DNA from: Nymphaea colorata
Lineage: Eukaryota; Streptophyta; Magnoliopsida; Nymphaeales; Nymphaeaceae
Reading direction: 5' to 3'
Assembly (NCBI RefSeq): GCF_008831285.2
Contig: NC_045147.1
Coordinates: forward strand, 8,770,334-8,834,333
Length of the DNA stretch: 64,000 bases
Made by a program: the position numbers and the translations under genes. Position 1 is the first letter of the stretch. Each line of letters starts with the position of its first letter. The notes below the pieces were generated by a model, which worked only from the letters and a program-made list of their open reading frames with translations, had not been told where the DNA came from and ran no database searches. Below are positions 24,514 through 41,198 of this stretch, piece after piece.

Positions 24514-25198
24514 CGTGAAGTTCCGACGTTTCTGGTTTGTCTTTTGCCCGTGTTGGAGGAGGATTCGCCCGGCACTGTTCATTGACTCGCCCGGCACTGT
24601 TCATCGTCTCGCCCGGCACTGTTCATCGCCCGTGCCCGACGCTCGTGCCCGAGCTTCGCCCGACGCCCCTGCCCGACGCTCGTGCCCGAGCTTCGCCCGA
24701 CGCCCCTGCCCGACGCCTGAGCTTCGTCTGTCGCCCCGCCGCCGTCTCCGCCCAGCGCCGCCCTGATCAGCGCCGCTCAGGATTCCGCCGTCTCCGCCTA
24801 GCGACGACCGGCCCAGCGACGCCCTGATCAGCGTCGTTCCTGTTCAGTCGCTTCCGCCCAGCGTCGGCCTGCCCAGCGACGCTCTGTCCAGCGGCGTTCC
24901 TCTCTGTCATCCGATGCATTGCCCACCGCCGTGTCTTTTTCCGGCGGTCTGCTTCCGCCGGTGCGCCGCTCTGCCTGGTTCCGGCGGTCTGTTTCCGCCC
25001 AGCGCCGCGCCGTTCTGCTTCGTTTTTTTTTCTCCGGCGCTGCCTCTCTGTTGCTGTCTCTTCTGTCGGTGAGGTTTAGGCGTTCTCCTTTTTGTCCGTT
25101 GCCTGCTCTCTGCCTTTTTTGGTGTTGTATTGTGCTGTTGCTCCCCGCTGCCCTTGCTGCCTACTGGGCTTCACCTGTAGCTAGACTGGTCTGTGATT
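24514..25198 (+). other. Untranslated leader of copia element 2
   Basis: A GC-rich leader (unlike the AT-rich surroundings) with short tandem repeats such as TCGCCCGGCACTGTTCATCG (about 24570-24630) and CGACGCCCCTGCCCGA-type units (24640-24720), followed by CAGCGCCG- and CAGCGACG-type units. Open frames here are repeat-driven and not supported as genes. Confidence 0.7.
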
Positions 25199-28100
25199 AT
25201 GGCAGCCTCTTCCTCGTCAACCGTCAACACCAATCCCACTAAAATAGGGGCTTTTAGAACTGAGAATGTTCCCATGCAGGTCATCACTCTTCGCCTCACC
25301 AAGGATAATTATTTCTCGTGGTCGCCTGCTATGACCATGGGGATTGCTGGCCGTGGTCGCATGGCCTATATTGATGGGAGCAACCCCGAACCAGCAAGAA
25401 CAAGTGATGTGTGGCATACTTGGTTTCTTGAGGATAATCAAGTGAAAACTTGGATTGTCAATTCCGTTTCCGCCGATATTCAGCCCCTTATCCTTCGGAA
25501 GAAGACTGCTAGAGACATGTGGGTGGTCCTCGAGCAAATGTATGGCCAAAAGAAGACCGCAATTCGTACTTACCAAGTAATGAAGACAGTCTATGGCATT
25601 CGACAAGGGACCTCGTCTGTTGCAGAGTACTATGGGGCTTTGAAAGCCAAGTGGGAAGAGCTTGACTATCATTCTGATATTCCTTGGCATTGTCCCCATG
25701 ATCAGGCGCTCTATGTTGCTCATGAATGGGAAAACATGGTGTTCCTATTTTTAGCAGGTTTAAATGATGAGTTTGAAGGTGTTCGAAGCCAGATTTTGAA
25801 TTCAGGGGAGGTGTCCAGTATTGAAGATGTGTACTCCTGTGTTGAAGCGGAAGAACAGAGAAGGCTTGTTACAAAAGAAGGGAAGAGGGAACTTGTGCCC
25901 TATAACGAGAGATCTGCTCTCGTGAGTCGTGGTCCTGGCGGCCCATCTAGGTCTCTTCGCCGGTGCACTCACTGCAAGAAGACAGGTCACACTGTGGATT
26001 ATTGCTGGGATCTTCATCCAGAAAAGAAGGGGAACAGAGGGAGATCTTTGACTGGGAGAATGCCTGTGTCTGAGGTGCAAGCCCCTAGTGGAGAAAAAGT
26101 CTCCATTTCTGCTGACCAGCTTCGTGAACTAAGGGCTTATTTGGGCAGACTCGATGTCAACAAGACTGAGACCTCAGAGGGAACTACAGCTAATCATGCT
26201 CTTGCAGTTATTGGCAATCAAGGTAACTCTTCTGTGGGGGAATGGATTGTCGATAGTGGTGCTACTCATCACATGACAGGTAATCCAAAATTGTTTCATG
26301 AGTATAAGTTGTCCTCGGGAAGGGAACGTGTTTCTCTTGCAGATGGTTCCTCTACCTGTGTGGCAGGCGAAGGCACTCTGTCCTTGTTGGACAAATTTCA
26401 TGTGCAGGGCGCTTTACATGTTCCCCAGTTTCCTTTAAATCTCTTATCCGTCAGTAGACTTACTAAAGAATTGAATTGTGAACTTATATTCTCTGCCGAT
26501 CGTTGTGTTTTGCAGGACTTGGTGACAGGGAAGAGGATTGGGATTGGTTTAGCTTCTGATGGATTATATCGTCTTCCCATACGTGTGGCTACTGCTCTGT
26601 TGACAGCGATCCGCAAGACAGATAAGAGAAGAGAAGATTGTCTTCAGTCTTTTATGTACTGGCATGAACGTTTTGGGTATTTACCTTTTGGGATTTTGAA
26701 ACATTTGTTTCCAGACTTGTGTTCCTCCTTTGATGTGTCTTCCATTTCTTGTGATGTTTGTCAGTTTGCCAAACATGTGAGGGCTTCGTACCCTCTTTCT
26801 TCTAGTTGTGCTAATGAAGCTTTTTCCCTGATTCACTCTGATGTATGGGGACCTTCGGGCATTCATACCCGTCAAGGTTTCCAGTATTTTATCACTTTCA
26901 TTGATGATTTCTCTCGTGCTACATTTATATACTTGTTAAAAGACCGCAGCGAGGTTCCTCGAATCATCGAGACATTTATTCTTCTTGTGCATACCCAGTA
27001 TGGTGCGAATGTTAAAACTTTCAGGTCCGATAATGCCCGTGAGTACATGTGTCGGCCTGTTGAGGAGTTTCTTAGACAACGGGGGATTGTTCACGAGACA
27101 TCCTGTAGTTACACCCCCCCCTCAAAATGGGGTAGCTGAAAGGAAAAATCGTCAACTTCTTAATGTCACTAGGGCTCTTTTGTTTCAGAGAAATCTTCCT
27201 AAACACTATTGGGGTGATGCAGTTCTTACTAGTGCCTATCTTATTAACCGCATGCCCAGTCGTGTTTTGAATGGTAGGACTCCCCACTCGTTGCTTCCTG
27301 GCAGTCGTCCACCATTTCCTCTTCCTCCTCGTGTTTTTGGTTGTGTATGTTTTATCCATGATCACAGTCCAAATGTTAAGAAACTTGATCCTAGGTCTAT
27401 CAAAGGTGTCTTTGTTGGATACTCCCCTACGCAAAAAAGATACAAATGTATTGATCCTATTACTGGTCGAGCTTATGTTACGAGGGATGTTACCTTCTTG
27501 GAACATGCCTCTTACTTTGGTGCGAATCCTCTTCAGGGGGGAGCAGTCTGTGGGCAGGGAAGAGTATTCTCAGAGACAGGAACTTCAGTTTATAGATTTC
27601 TTGGACTACAAGAAAGCAGAAGTGACTGTTGATGTGCCTGAGAAGGAGGAACGGGGTGACAATAGCATTGAGAAAGAAGGCCCTCAGTTGTTTGGACAGT
27701 TCTACTCTAGACGAGGTACTCAGACAGAGGTGATGACTTGTGATGCTAGATCTACTTCCAATCCCAATGCCACTCCTTCCCTGGATGAACCAAGTCCTAC
27801 CAAGGAGACCGTGGAGACTCATGATGAGGTTGAAGAGAAGAATGACGATCTTCCCATTGCCCTGAGAAAGGGTGTCAGGTCATGTACTCAACACCCCATT
27901 GGTAATTTTGTTTCTTATTCCAGACTTGGGAAAGATTACAAGTGCTTTGTTTCTACTCTCTCTTTGGCTGTGATTCCCAGGACTATCGCTGAAGCTCAAA
28001 GTGACTCCAAGTGGGCTGATGCAATGAAAGAAGAAATAGATGCCCTAAGAAGAAACTTGACATGGGAAGTGGTGAAGATTCCTGAAGCCGCTCACCTAGT

Positions 28101-29520
28101 TGGATCCAAATGGGTGTATACCATCAAGTACAAACCCGATGGGAGTGTTGAAAGATATAAAGCTCGACTTGTGGCCAAGGGGTTTAGCCAGAAATATGGA
28201 ATTGATTACTTGGAAACCTTTGCTCCTGTTGCGAAAATGAAGACTGTGAGGGTGGTTATATCCCTAGCTGTGATGAAGGAGTGGAAGATGTCTCAACTGG
28301 ATGTTAAGAATGCATTCCTCAATGGTGACCTCGAAGAAGAAGTATATATGCATATGCCTCCAGGATATGAAGAACCAGAAATGTGTTGTAAGCTGAAAAA
28401 GGCATTGTATGGCCTTAAACAATCGCCCAGAGCGTGGTTTGAACGACTGAGAAGAGTGATGATACGTCATGGATACAAACAAGGAAATGGAGATCACACT
28501 CTGTTTGTGAAGAAGAAGGAGAGCAAGGTTACTCTCCTGTTCGTCTACGTAGATGACATGATTGTTACTGGAGATGATGAGGAGGAGATTATCAAGCTAA
28601 AAGGGTTACTGGCTACAGAATTCGACCTCAAAGATCTTGGCAAACTAAGGTATTTTCTTGGTATGGAGGTTGCTAGGTCTAGTACTGGTCTTGTACTAAA
28701 CCAAAGGAAATATACATTAGATCTGCTGGAAGAAACTGGTAAATTGGGATGTAGACCTACTCCTACCCCTTTTGACATTGGGCACAAGTTGAGTCTTAGA
28801 GATGGAGAGCCTCTCTATGAAGAAGACAAGGGAAGATATCAACGTTTGGTTGGGAAGCTAATTTATCTTACCCTCACGAGACCTGATATCACCTTTGCGG
28901 TGAATGTTTTGAGCCAATTCATGCATGCGCCAACCGATGCACATCTGAAGGCTGTGGACAGAGTGCTATGCTACCTGAAGAAAAATCCTGGTAAGGGACT
29001 CCTGTATGTGAAACAAGAGACTGTGGAAATCGAGGGCTATTCTGATGCGGATTGGGCAGGTTGTGGTGATACCAGACGATCCACTACAGGGTACTGTGTC
29101 TACTTGGGAGGAAACCTTGTTGTATGGAGGAGCAAGAGACAGGATGTTTGCTCTAGATCCAGTGCAGAGGCAGAATATAGGGCAGTTGCTATGGGAGTGT
29201 CAGAGCTATTATGGTTGAAGATATTGTTGACTGACATTGGAATAGAGATTGAAGGACCTATGAAGATGTATTGTGATAACAAGTCTGCAATCAACTTAGC
29301 CAACAATCCTGTTCTTCACGACAGAACAAAACATGTTGAAATTGATCGTCACTTCATTCGGGAAATGATTGATGCGAAAGAGTTGATCTTACCTTACATG
29401 AAGTCTGAAGACCAAACTGCTGATGTTCTGACGAAAGCTCTTCCTTCAGCTTCATTTGAGAGGAATGTATCCAAGTTGGGCATGTTTGATATGTATGCCC
29501 AACTTGAGGGGGAGTGTTGA
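25199..29520 (+). CDS. Gag-pol polyprotein of copia element 2, interrupted by two 1-base frameshifts
   Basis: Start: ATG at 25199, with an in-frame ATG at 25193. Domain order: gag (25199 to about 26050) with zinc knuckle CTHCKKTGHTVDYC; protease with VDSGATHHM (about 26250); integrase with an HHCC region ending CDVCQFAKHVRASYP, HSDVWGP and FRSDNAREY; reverse transcriptase with QLDVKNAFLNGDLEEEVYM, LKQSPRAWF and VYVDDMIVTG (about 28543-28572); RNase H with YSDADWAGCGDTRRSTTGY and TKHVEIDRHFIRE; stop at 29518. The frame changes by one base at a run of eight C (27114-27121) and again at a run of six G (27536-27541). Both are consistent with one extra base, after which about 1440 codons would be in register. 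No other disabling change was noticed. Either the element is very recently dead or the runs are sequence errors. Confidence 0.9.
29501..29514 (+). promoter_or_regulatory. Polypurine tract of copia element 2
   Basis: AACTTGAGGGGGAG lies immediately upstream of the 3' LTR and overlaps the final codons of the polyprotein, the expected site for plus-strand DNA priming. Confidence 0.88.
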
Positions 29521-29763
29521 TAGATTGTGGGTTTCGGGTCCGGATCCATACCCGACCCGCCTTGTAGCCCGTTTTGGGCTCTACTTAAGTCATGTAACCC
29601 TAATCCTTAAGAGTTAATGATAATCTTAAGAGAGAGAGAGTCTGGCTGCTAGTGGGCACCAACTCCTCCTCATTCGTGGTTTTTTCTCCCTCGTGTTGAG
29701 GGTTTTCCACGTTACATCGTGATCATTGTTTCTCTTCGTCTTCTTCTTGTTCGTATTTCTACA
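29515..29763 (+). repeat. 3' LTR of copia element 2
   Basis: A 249-bp partner of the 5' LTR, followed by the target duplication ATTAG. The polyprotein stop codon overlaps its first six bases. Confidence 0.95.
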
Positions 29764-30040
29764 ATTAGTATATATGTTATAGTATTATATATATATACAA
29801 TAACGCGTATCATATATATTATACGTTTAACATATAATACATAATATAATATATTATATATTATCCGTATACATTATTGTTCTAGTAATATATCATTAAT
29901 AGACATTACTATAATTATATACATTATGCATTATAATACGTGTATAAAGTATGTTATACGTAATAACTTCTAATGTATATATAATGTTATATGTTTATTG
30001 TATTTGATATACAATATAACATATAAATGTAGTATTTATT
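29764..30040. repeat. AT island, right half
   Basis: Continues the AT-rich palindromic sequence interrupted at 24250 (ACATATAATACATAATATAA and similar). It lies directly upstream of the callose synthase exons. Confidence 0.75.
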
Positions 30041-30127
30041 TCTTCTGCGATCCTCATTCATGATTTAAATTACTATGAGCTTGTTATCTATTTGATGCTT
30101 AAGGTCAATTTCATATTATGCGTGCAG

Positions 30128-30941
30128 GGGCTGACTATCCTTGCTTTCAACAAAGGGAAGTTCAATTCAAAGACCTTAAATGAGCGACTAAGTTTAGGTC
30201 CTACTTTTGTAATAATGAAGTTTTTTGAGAGTAAGTTTACCAGTACTGCTTGCAATTCTCTTGCGTTGTTTCGTGATGTCATTTAGGAGGCAAGGAGTAG
30301 GCCATGATTTTACATCATTTGTTTCCTTTAATCATGTAGGTGTACTGGACATTGTCATGATGTATGGGGCATATTCAACAACTCGTCGTTTAGCTGTGAT
30401 GAGAATTGTTCTCCGTTTTCTTTGGTTTGGTGTTGCTTCAGCATTTGTATCGTCTCTTTATGTGTGAGTTTTTTGTGTTGCTGTTTCTTTTTTAATCTGA
30501 AAGACTTCACTTTGATGTCGCTGCACCTACTGTTTTATGTTTATTTGTCCTATGTTGAATCATGTAGTCATAGATTGTCAAATCTAAACTATGATAGTGA
30601 TAACCATGCAGGAAGGGACTTCAAAATCCAAAGTTTGTTTTCTACAAGACCTACATCTTTGTTCTAATTGGATATGCAAGTGTCCAGTTGGCCATTAGCC
30701 TACTCATGCGCATTCCAGCTTGTCATAGGCTGACAAACCGATGTGATCAATGGCTTGTTATGAGATTTATCAAGTGGATGCATCAGGTTTGGTTTCTCCA
30801 TTGTTCTTCCCATTGTATCTTCTGTTTATGTTTCATCTTTCTGACTGTTTCCTTTCCAACATATGCAGATAAGGCCATTGGTCAATCCTACAAAAGGTAT
30901 TAATGGGCTAGAGTATTCGTGGCATGATCTTGTATCAAAAC
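30128..30941 (+). pseudogene. Callose synthase (GSL) gene fragment, four clean exons
   Basis: Callose synthases are large plasma-membrane 1,3-beta-glucan synthases. Four exons with GT-AG borders keep one open frame. 30128-30230: LTILAFNKGKFNSKTLNERL and LGPTFVIMKFFE. 30340-30463: VLDIVMMYGAYSTTRRLAV and a hydrophobic FLWFGVASAFVSSLYV. 30612-30786: KFVFYKTYIFVLIGYASVQL, LMRIPACHRLTNRCDQW and IKWMHQ. 30869-30941: IRPLVNPTKGINGLEYSWHD. The order is that of the C-terminal membrane region of plant callose synthases (nearest, from memory, the GSL8/GSL10 type). Between the third and fourth exon the family normally has an RYYVGRGMYER...FSFAYFLQ segment, which is missing although both splice borders are good. 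Upstream catalytic and downstream exons are absent, so it is a captured fragment. Confidence 0.82.
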
Positions 30942-33102
30942 GTGAGTTTTTGCTGCCTTTGTCTAGTCATAAAATACTTTCGAGGGATTAAACTAGGAAG
31001 GTAAAATGTTCTTGTGGCCTGCATAAGCTCACATGCCTAACAACAATGGAAACAATGCATCTGTCATGCCAATGTTGAAGATTGCTGCTCTTTTCCTGAA
31101 TCCTTTCCTGCAGGCCTCATGATATGATAGTTCATCACTGATGCTGTTTCTGTTGTTTTCTGCTGCTAAGCAGGCTGCAGGCCAATTTCTCTCTGATTAA
31201 TTTGTTATTGTATAAGTATTTTGTTCCACATACAGGATCACTCTAAGTGCTTCTGAATTTGGCTATTTTTGAATAATTTTGAATTTGGCTATTTCTGAAT
31301 AATTTTGGGAGACAGTTCACACTAAATTCATACTTTGATTTCGTTTTTCTTTTCTGTTGGTTACATTTCATGACGATTTTTTGTCAAGTATTGGAGTTTC
31401 TTGATTATTATAAACCTGAGCATTTTGTACTTTGGTATTCTTTTGCCTTTAAGAAACTTTTTGTTATTTTTTTTTTGACAATGGACTTCAATTAGATTGT
31501 GAAATTAAAGTTTATAATCATGTAACCAGGGCACAAGACTGATCAAACTTTGCTGGATAGTCGTACATTTAGAGTCTAAAAGAGTCCAATCCCGTAGTTG
31601 TCATTATCATGCACTTGATGATTTTACAAAACCCACCACATAGGATTGGTTTATCCTGGGATTCCTTTGGGGAAAGATAAGAGCTTAACCTAAACAATTT
31701 GTAGCACTTTCAATTAGTTGAGGACTCAAACATTTATGGAAAATCGTCCCTATTAAACCAACCTTTCGTATAGAAGTCCCTAGGAGAGTTGGTGAAGTTC
31801 ATTTTTCTACCCAACCAACCTATGCTATTTTGCATTCACCCTCTTCTTTAGGGTAGAATTCCTTCATCTTGGTGATATACCATTTGATGTTAAGAATTTT
31901 TGTAAAAGTGATAATTTTGAGTTTTGCTTAAAAACATTTTAAAAGTGTCTTCTCACACAATGATGTGGCTTTTCTTTATTCTTAGTACCTCCTTGAGCAG
32001 AAGGATAAAATTTCAAATTTTTGTTGCCAAACAATAAAAGAGGAAAATTGAAAAGATTCTGAATATGAGCAGTAAGGAAAGGTCCTGTGAAGTGAGAAAG
32101 TCGAGACTAGGAAATGCTATTGACTCTGGTAATCAAGCATTTGCAAGGATTTAGCAGGAAGTTATCTTGGGAGAGAAGCCAAAATCCTTTGTAAGATCTT
32201 GGTAGGTAGCAAAATGAGAGTTGAGAGATTGGCTCGGGGGCTTGTGTAGTCGTTCCTCTGGGTCGGTAATCAAGAGTACCGGGTAGGCATATAGGTGATT
32301 TATGTCTATACCGCGAAGATAACGACTTATGAACCTTTGGTTCATCGAAAACCCACAAGGTGAAGTAGGTTGGATATGCTACAAAGCTACACATAACCAC
32401 CAAAGCGGTGGAGCTTCGTAGTAGCCTTTGGGGTGGTGAGGTATTCCCTCAAAGGTGAAGGTCGGCCTAAAAAAAAAAAAAAAATCAAGGAAAAAAATAT
32501 TTTAAGGCAAAAGCAGAATGCTAAAGAAAGAAAGAAAAAAAAGAGGAAAAAAAAAACAAAAGGTGTCTGCCAAGAGATGAAAGGCATGAAGGCTGAACTC
32601 ACAGGAATTGAATGTGAAAATCTTTGGTAGATGTGCGGTCTTAGGGTCAATATCTTCTCCTATTTTTGATTACCTAAGATGCCGAGGACGATTCCTTTAT
32701 GTTCATATTTTGGAAATTGAAAGGCATCCCTTCTAGAGATTTGACGACATTGACGCGAAATGAATCCTAATGCTTGTACGGTAGGTGCTATGTGTAAATG
32801 AAGGCCATCTTATTTTCACAACACGAGCACTCATGCTTATTAGTTAAATTGATGGTTTTTGAACTATTTCAAACTAAAAACTTGACATCTCTAGTCATAG
32901 GAGGAACTAACCAATCTCCTTTAGTCTTGAAATATGTTTGTCATTTCATTCCCATTCCCCTTTGGCCTTGAAAGATGTTGGCCATTCCATTACCAAACCA
33001 TTAGTCCATTCATGGAATAGATGGAACTCCTCGAACCTAGTCAACTCATGTTGAGCGTGACAAATTTCATTTTCTTTGTCTCAAGAAATGCATATCATTT
33101 GG
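30942..33102. other. No gene recognised
   Basis: The first part may be intron of the callose synthase fragment. An A-rich block (32470-32565) and a minus-strand open frame over it are compositional. Sequence from 31500 on is ordinary AT-rich DNA without a familiar protein match. Confidence 0.4.
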
Positions 33103-33176
33103 GACAAGTGATTAAGCCTGGCCCATCATTCCATCTTAAGACAAGTGATTAAGCCTGGCCCATCATTCCATCTTAA
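33103..33176. repeat. Perfect tandem duplication of 37 bp
   Basis: Two adjacent copies (33103-33139 and 33140-33176) starting GACAAGTGATTAAGCCTGG and ending CATCTTAA. No flanking element recognised. Confidence 0.9.
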
Positions 33177-33606
33177 CCTAGTGTCTTCAACATAACCCAG
33201 ACTTAGGGTTGAGTCTGTCATGGAACACCTCTTATCTCTTTTCAAAAGGACCAATCAATTTTGTAGCCCATTTTGAACTGTGACATTTTTGAAAGGTTCT
33301 ATTCATCGAAGTTGCATGGGTTTTGGGTTTTATGTCCTCGGGTCCATCATGGTTTTAGACGAGGATAATGCTTAGTTTCTCTTGTATCACGTTAGTGTCT
33401 GGTTAGTTGAATAGATCCTTTAGTCAGCTATTGCAATGTCCAGCGGTTAAGGTCATTGGTTTGATTTGTATTTTGTAGGATTCTATTTTGATTTAGTTTG
33501 ATTATTTAGTTTTGTTGAGTTGGGCAATTGTTTTATGCTTTAATGGTTTCCTGCATAGTGTCATGTTTAGTTTTCACTTTCATTGTGACATGGGTTGTTT
33601 AGGTGC
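33177..33606. other. No gene recognised; left border of the tandem array
   Basis: Ordinary non-coding sequence. Similarity to the array units begins abruptly near 33607 at CTTTCTATAATGGGC, in the middle of the TIC110-like exon. Confidence 0.4.
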
Positions 33607-34408
33607 CTTTCTATAATGGGCATATTGAAGAAAAAAAAACGTGAGTTTACATTATGCAGTTTCGGGATTCATCTAAAATTGCTTGTTGCAGTTCTTCATG
33701 AGAATTCTTAGCTACGTGATGCATTGTCTTCCTTAAGTCTAAGAAAAAAGGAAAATTAACTATATATTTTCTGTCCTCAATTGTTCAGTGCTTCTGTTTC
33801 TTTTTCAGGTGAATGAGGCCAAAAATGTGCTGAAACTTTGCAATTTTGGTAATGCTATGTTTGCTGGGAAGAATGACACCATAGTTGTTTCTCTGTTCAG
33901 TAAGTCCTCCATTTGGTTCTATTGAAGTATAGTTGTATCTCTATTCATTAGTTGTTTTTACTGCAACTTTGAAAATCTGTTGCGTGTGCAAATTAAGGTA
34001 CTTCTTTGTGTGATGTGTATGCTTCTGAATCGTGATGTGAGGGTTATTATTGACTGGTTTCTTGAAACTGCAGTTCTTGGCTTGCCGTATGACCATGCTT
34101 TGGACATATGGTCGGCTTCATATGGAGTTAAAAGGTCCATTTCATAAAAAGATGCTCAGGAAGGTATGCGATTTTTTGGCATGGAAAGTATACTTACTTT
34201 GGTCGACTGATTTTGTTTATCTTGTGATTGATATCTTTTTTTACTCTGTCTTCTATTTTTGCAATCCTTTACAGATCATCATTTTGATCAGGATCTGAAT
34301 TTCCATGCCACTAAAGAAGAGCCTGTTACAAAGAAGGTGATCATCTTTTCATTATCATGTACTTCAGGTTAATTTATCTATAGCATGGTGAAAGTGCATC
34401 TTGTTTGT
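33607..34408 (+). pseudogene. Array unit 1: truncated TIC110-like/PRP4-kinase cassette
   Basis: Starts inside the TIC110-like exon. Kinase exon a reads LKLCNFGNAMFAGKND, so the D of DFG is changed to N. Exon b has lost about 73 bp: ATATGGTC joins directly to GGCTTCATATGG, deleting the [11 protein letters not shown] region. The acceptor of exon c is lost (TTTTTGCAATCC). The AT tract and following 3' segment are missing. It is the most decayed unit and lies at the left edge of the array. Confidence 0.85.
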
Positions 34409-39125
<4,717 letters not shown>

Positions 39126-40912
39126 GGGAGTTCTTTCCCTGGTCAGTAATCTGGAGAAGTGCAGAACTTACTAGTTTCCTGTACTTCTGATTTGAAGCAC
39201 ATGATGGCCCCTCAACCAGAGATTTGAGGTGCTTCGGAGAGGAGGACTCAACTGGAGATCACCATCTTGCTGTGCGCAAGATCTGAGCCTGTGGAGAAGT
39301 GCTGAATACCAACGATTGTATTGGCCTTCTTCCTTGGTGAGTGCTGGACTAGCTCCAGCAAGGTACATCCGAACCCCCCTATTGTTGCGTGGGAGGGTGC
39401 ATTCTATTTCCAGCCAACCTTCGTGTTTGCAGTTGTAGGGAATCCTCTAAAGCTCGTTTAGCCGAGGACACATTCCCAACCTTTTGGACTTACCTAGGGC
39501 GAAGGGTGTGGATTGCTCGTTCTAGGGATTCCATGAATGGTTTGGCATGGATGAATTATTGTTGAGTGAGGGAGAGTTCAAAATTGTATCGAGAATGCTT
39601 GTAAAGCCTCACATCCCACTCTTGATTGTAGTAGGTTGAAAATTTGGGAGGGACATTCCACTTGTATTTCGGTCCTAAGGGATATATTCAGTCGGGGTTG
39701 TGTCCGACTTGGGATCGAATTTTGTATTCCATATTCTTTTAACCTCCTTCGGGCGTGTTAGTCCCCAATAGATCTTGGGAAGCGACTGCATCTTGGTGAG
39801 ATTTCAGCAGCTACAAGGGCAGGGCGCATCAGTCACTTCTGTCAGAAATAAGTCAGTGCCATAATTCTCATTAAAATATGTTCAGCTAACAGAAAATATG
39901 TTGAAATGCAGTACATATGGATGTGTGGATCTGGATGGCATGTGGCTATGAATTTAGACTGGATCCAGTTAGATCAAAGTCAATGGCATCTGCTTAACAC
40001 TGGCACTTCTGATTGACATTAAAGAACTGTATAAAAGAAATAATGCTGATAGGGTCTACTTTTTATCTCGAAAATCTAAATGCTGCTTTCTATTTTGCAT
40101 CTCATGTTTGATACAACAAAACGGATCTCATTTTTTTTTTCTTCCTGAGAACAGTAGGAAAGCTGACCTTTCTCAACTCTGATTTCTTCCTGTATGAAGT
40201 TAAAAAATCAAGAGCATTTATGACAAAGGAATAAACAGTATGATACCTATAGCCTGCTTATCAAGGATTCATGTCGTCTCATTAAAATTCATCCAGATTG
40301 TCTAGCCACTTATTGATGTTCTGGGATGGTGGTCAATGTCTAATTCTGGTTGCATTGTGTATCTTATTGTTCAACATGTAATTGTGTGCATTTAAGCAAA
40401 TTCCAAGAAGGATTATCTTTTTTTCTTCGTACTTGCAAGACTGATTTGTGATATTTTGCGTTCTGACCTGAGCTCAATCACTAACTTGTATTATTATGTG
40501 TTATTGAAATTTATTTAGTTTCTTAAACTTTCAACTTTCAAGCCTCTTAAGTGCTTATATGTCTGTCATTCACTGTTTAATAATGAGAAATTCACTGCAT
40601 GTATTCAATAATTATTATGATGTTATATGAAGGTTTTGTGTACACATATGTACATTTTATAGTATATATGCATGTTAGCTAATTTGTATCTATAGGTATA
40701 CCATTGTTTTTCTTTGTTGATTCCTTTTTCTGTACTGTTTCTTTATTTTTTGCTTTTTCTGTTTTCCATGTCAGCCATTAAATGGTGTCTGGAGCTATTA
40801 ATTGGCTAGCCGCACAGCTTGAAGTCCTGTGGTTGGGACTAGCTCAACAATTATGTCACATGTGTGCAGGGTCTGAGTGTGTCGATGGGGGTATGTGTGT
40901 GTGTGTGTATAT
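39126..40912. other. No gene recognised
   Basis: The first 40 bases continue array sequence, then unrelated DNA begins. The region 39160-39850 is more GC-rich, with no clear protein match; it could be a decayed LTR retrotransposon leader. 39850-40912 is ordinary AT-rich sequence ending in a (GT)n tract next to the LTR at 40913. Confidence 0.4.
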
Positions 40913-41198
40913 TGTAGAAACACGCAGCGGAAGAAGAGAAGAAAAAACAAACACAGGATTTACGTGGAAAACCTCGAAACGAGGTGAAAAACCACGGGGA
41001 AGCTCTAACCTAGGGGCAAAACCGCAACCCTAGGAGAGAGAAACTTAATTCACTTAATTAACAAATACAATAAGTGATTCGAATAAAAGAGGGAGGAAGA
41101 GAGACCCGCCTAGGGAACCGAGCCCATCCTCGGTTCCCGTGCCCATGGGTATCGGGTCCATATCCGGACCCGGTTCCCTATTACAAGGTATTCTAACA
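40913..41198 (-). repeat. 3' LTR of copia element 3
   Basis: A 286-bp segment from TGTAGAAACACGC to ATTCTAACA. The inner edge abuts CTCCCCCTCAAG, which on the minus strand is the polypurine tract CTTGAGGGGGAG, nearly the same as in element 2. No second copy is in the window. Confidence 0.8.

Larger units (their letters stand above)
24251..29763 (+). mobile_element. Ty1-copia element 2, young and nearly intact
   Basis: A 5513-bp element with LTRs at 24251-24501 and 29515-29763 (TGTTGATAG...TTTCTACA) and a perfect duplication ATTAG at 24246-24250 and 29764-29768. The primer-binding site TGGTATCAGAGC follows the 5' LTR immediately, and the polypurine tract GAGGGGGAG abuts the 3' LTR. By eye the LTRs differ by three substitutions and one 2-bp indel in an AG run, about 1.2 percent. 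With a commonly used grass rate of 1.3e-8 per site per year this would be about half a million years; the rate is an assumption. It sits inside an AT island between captured gene fragments. Confidence 0.96.

Noticed and set aside
24464-25242. Three overlapping Pro/Arg/Ala-rich open frames
   Set aside because: They cover the GC-rich repetitive leader of copia element 2 in different frames and precede the true gag start.
25217-29306. Minus-strand open frames across copia element 2
   Set aside because: Antisense shadows of the gag-pol frame; none has independent motifs.
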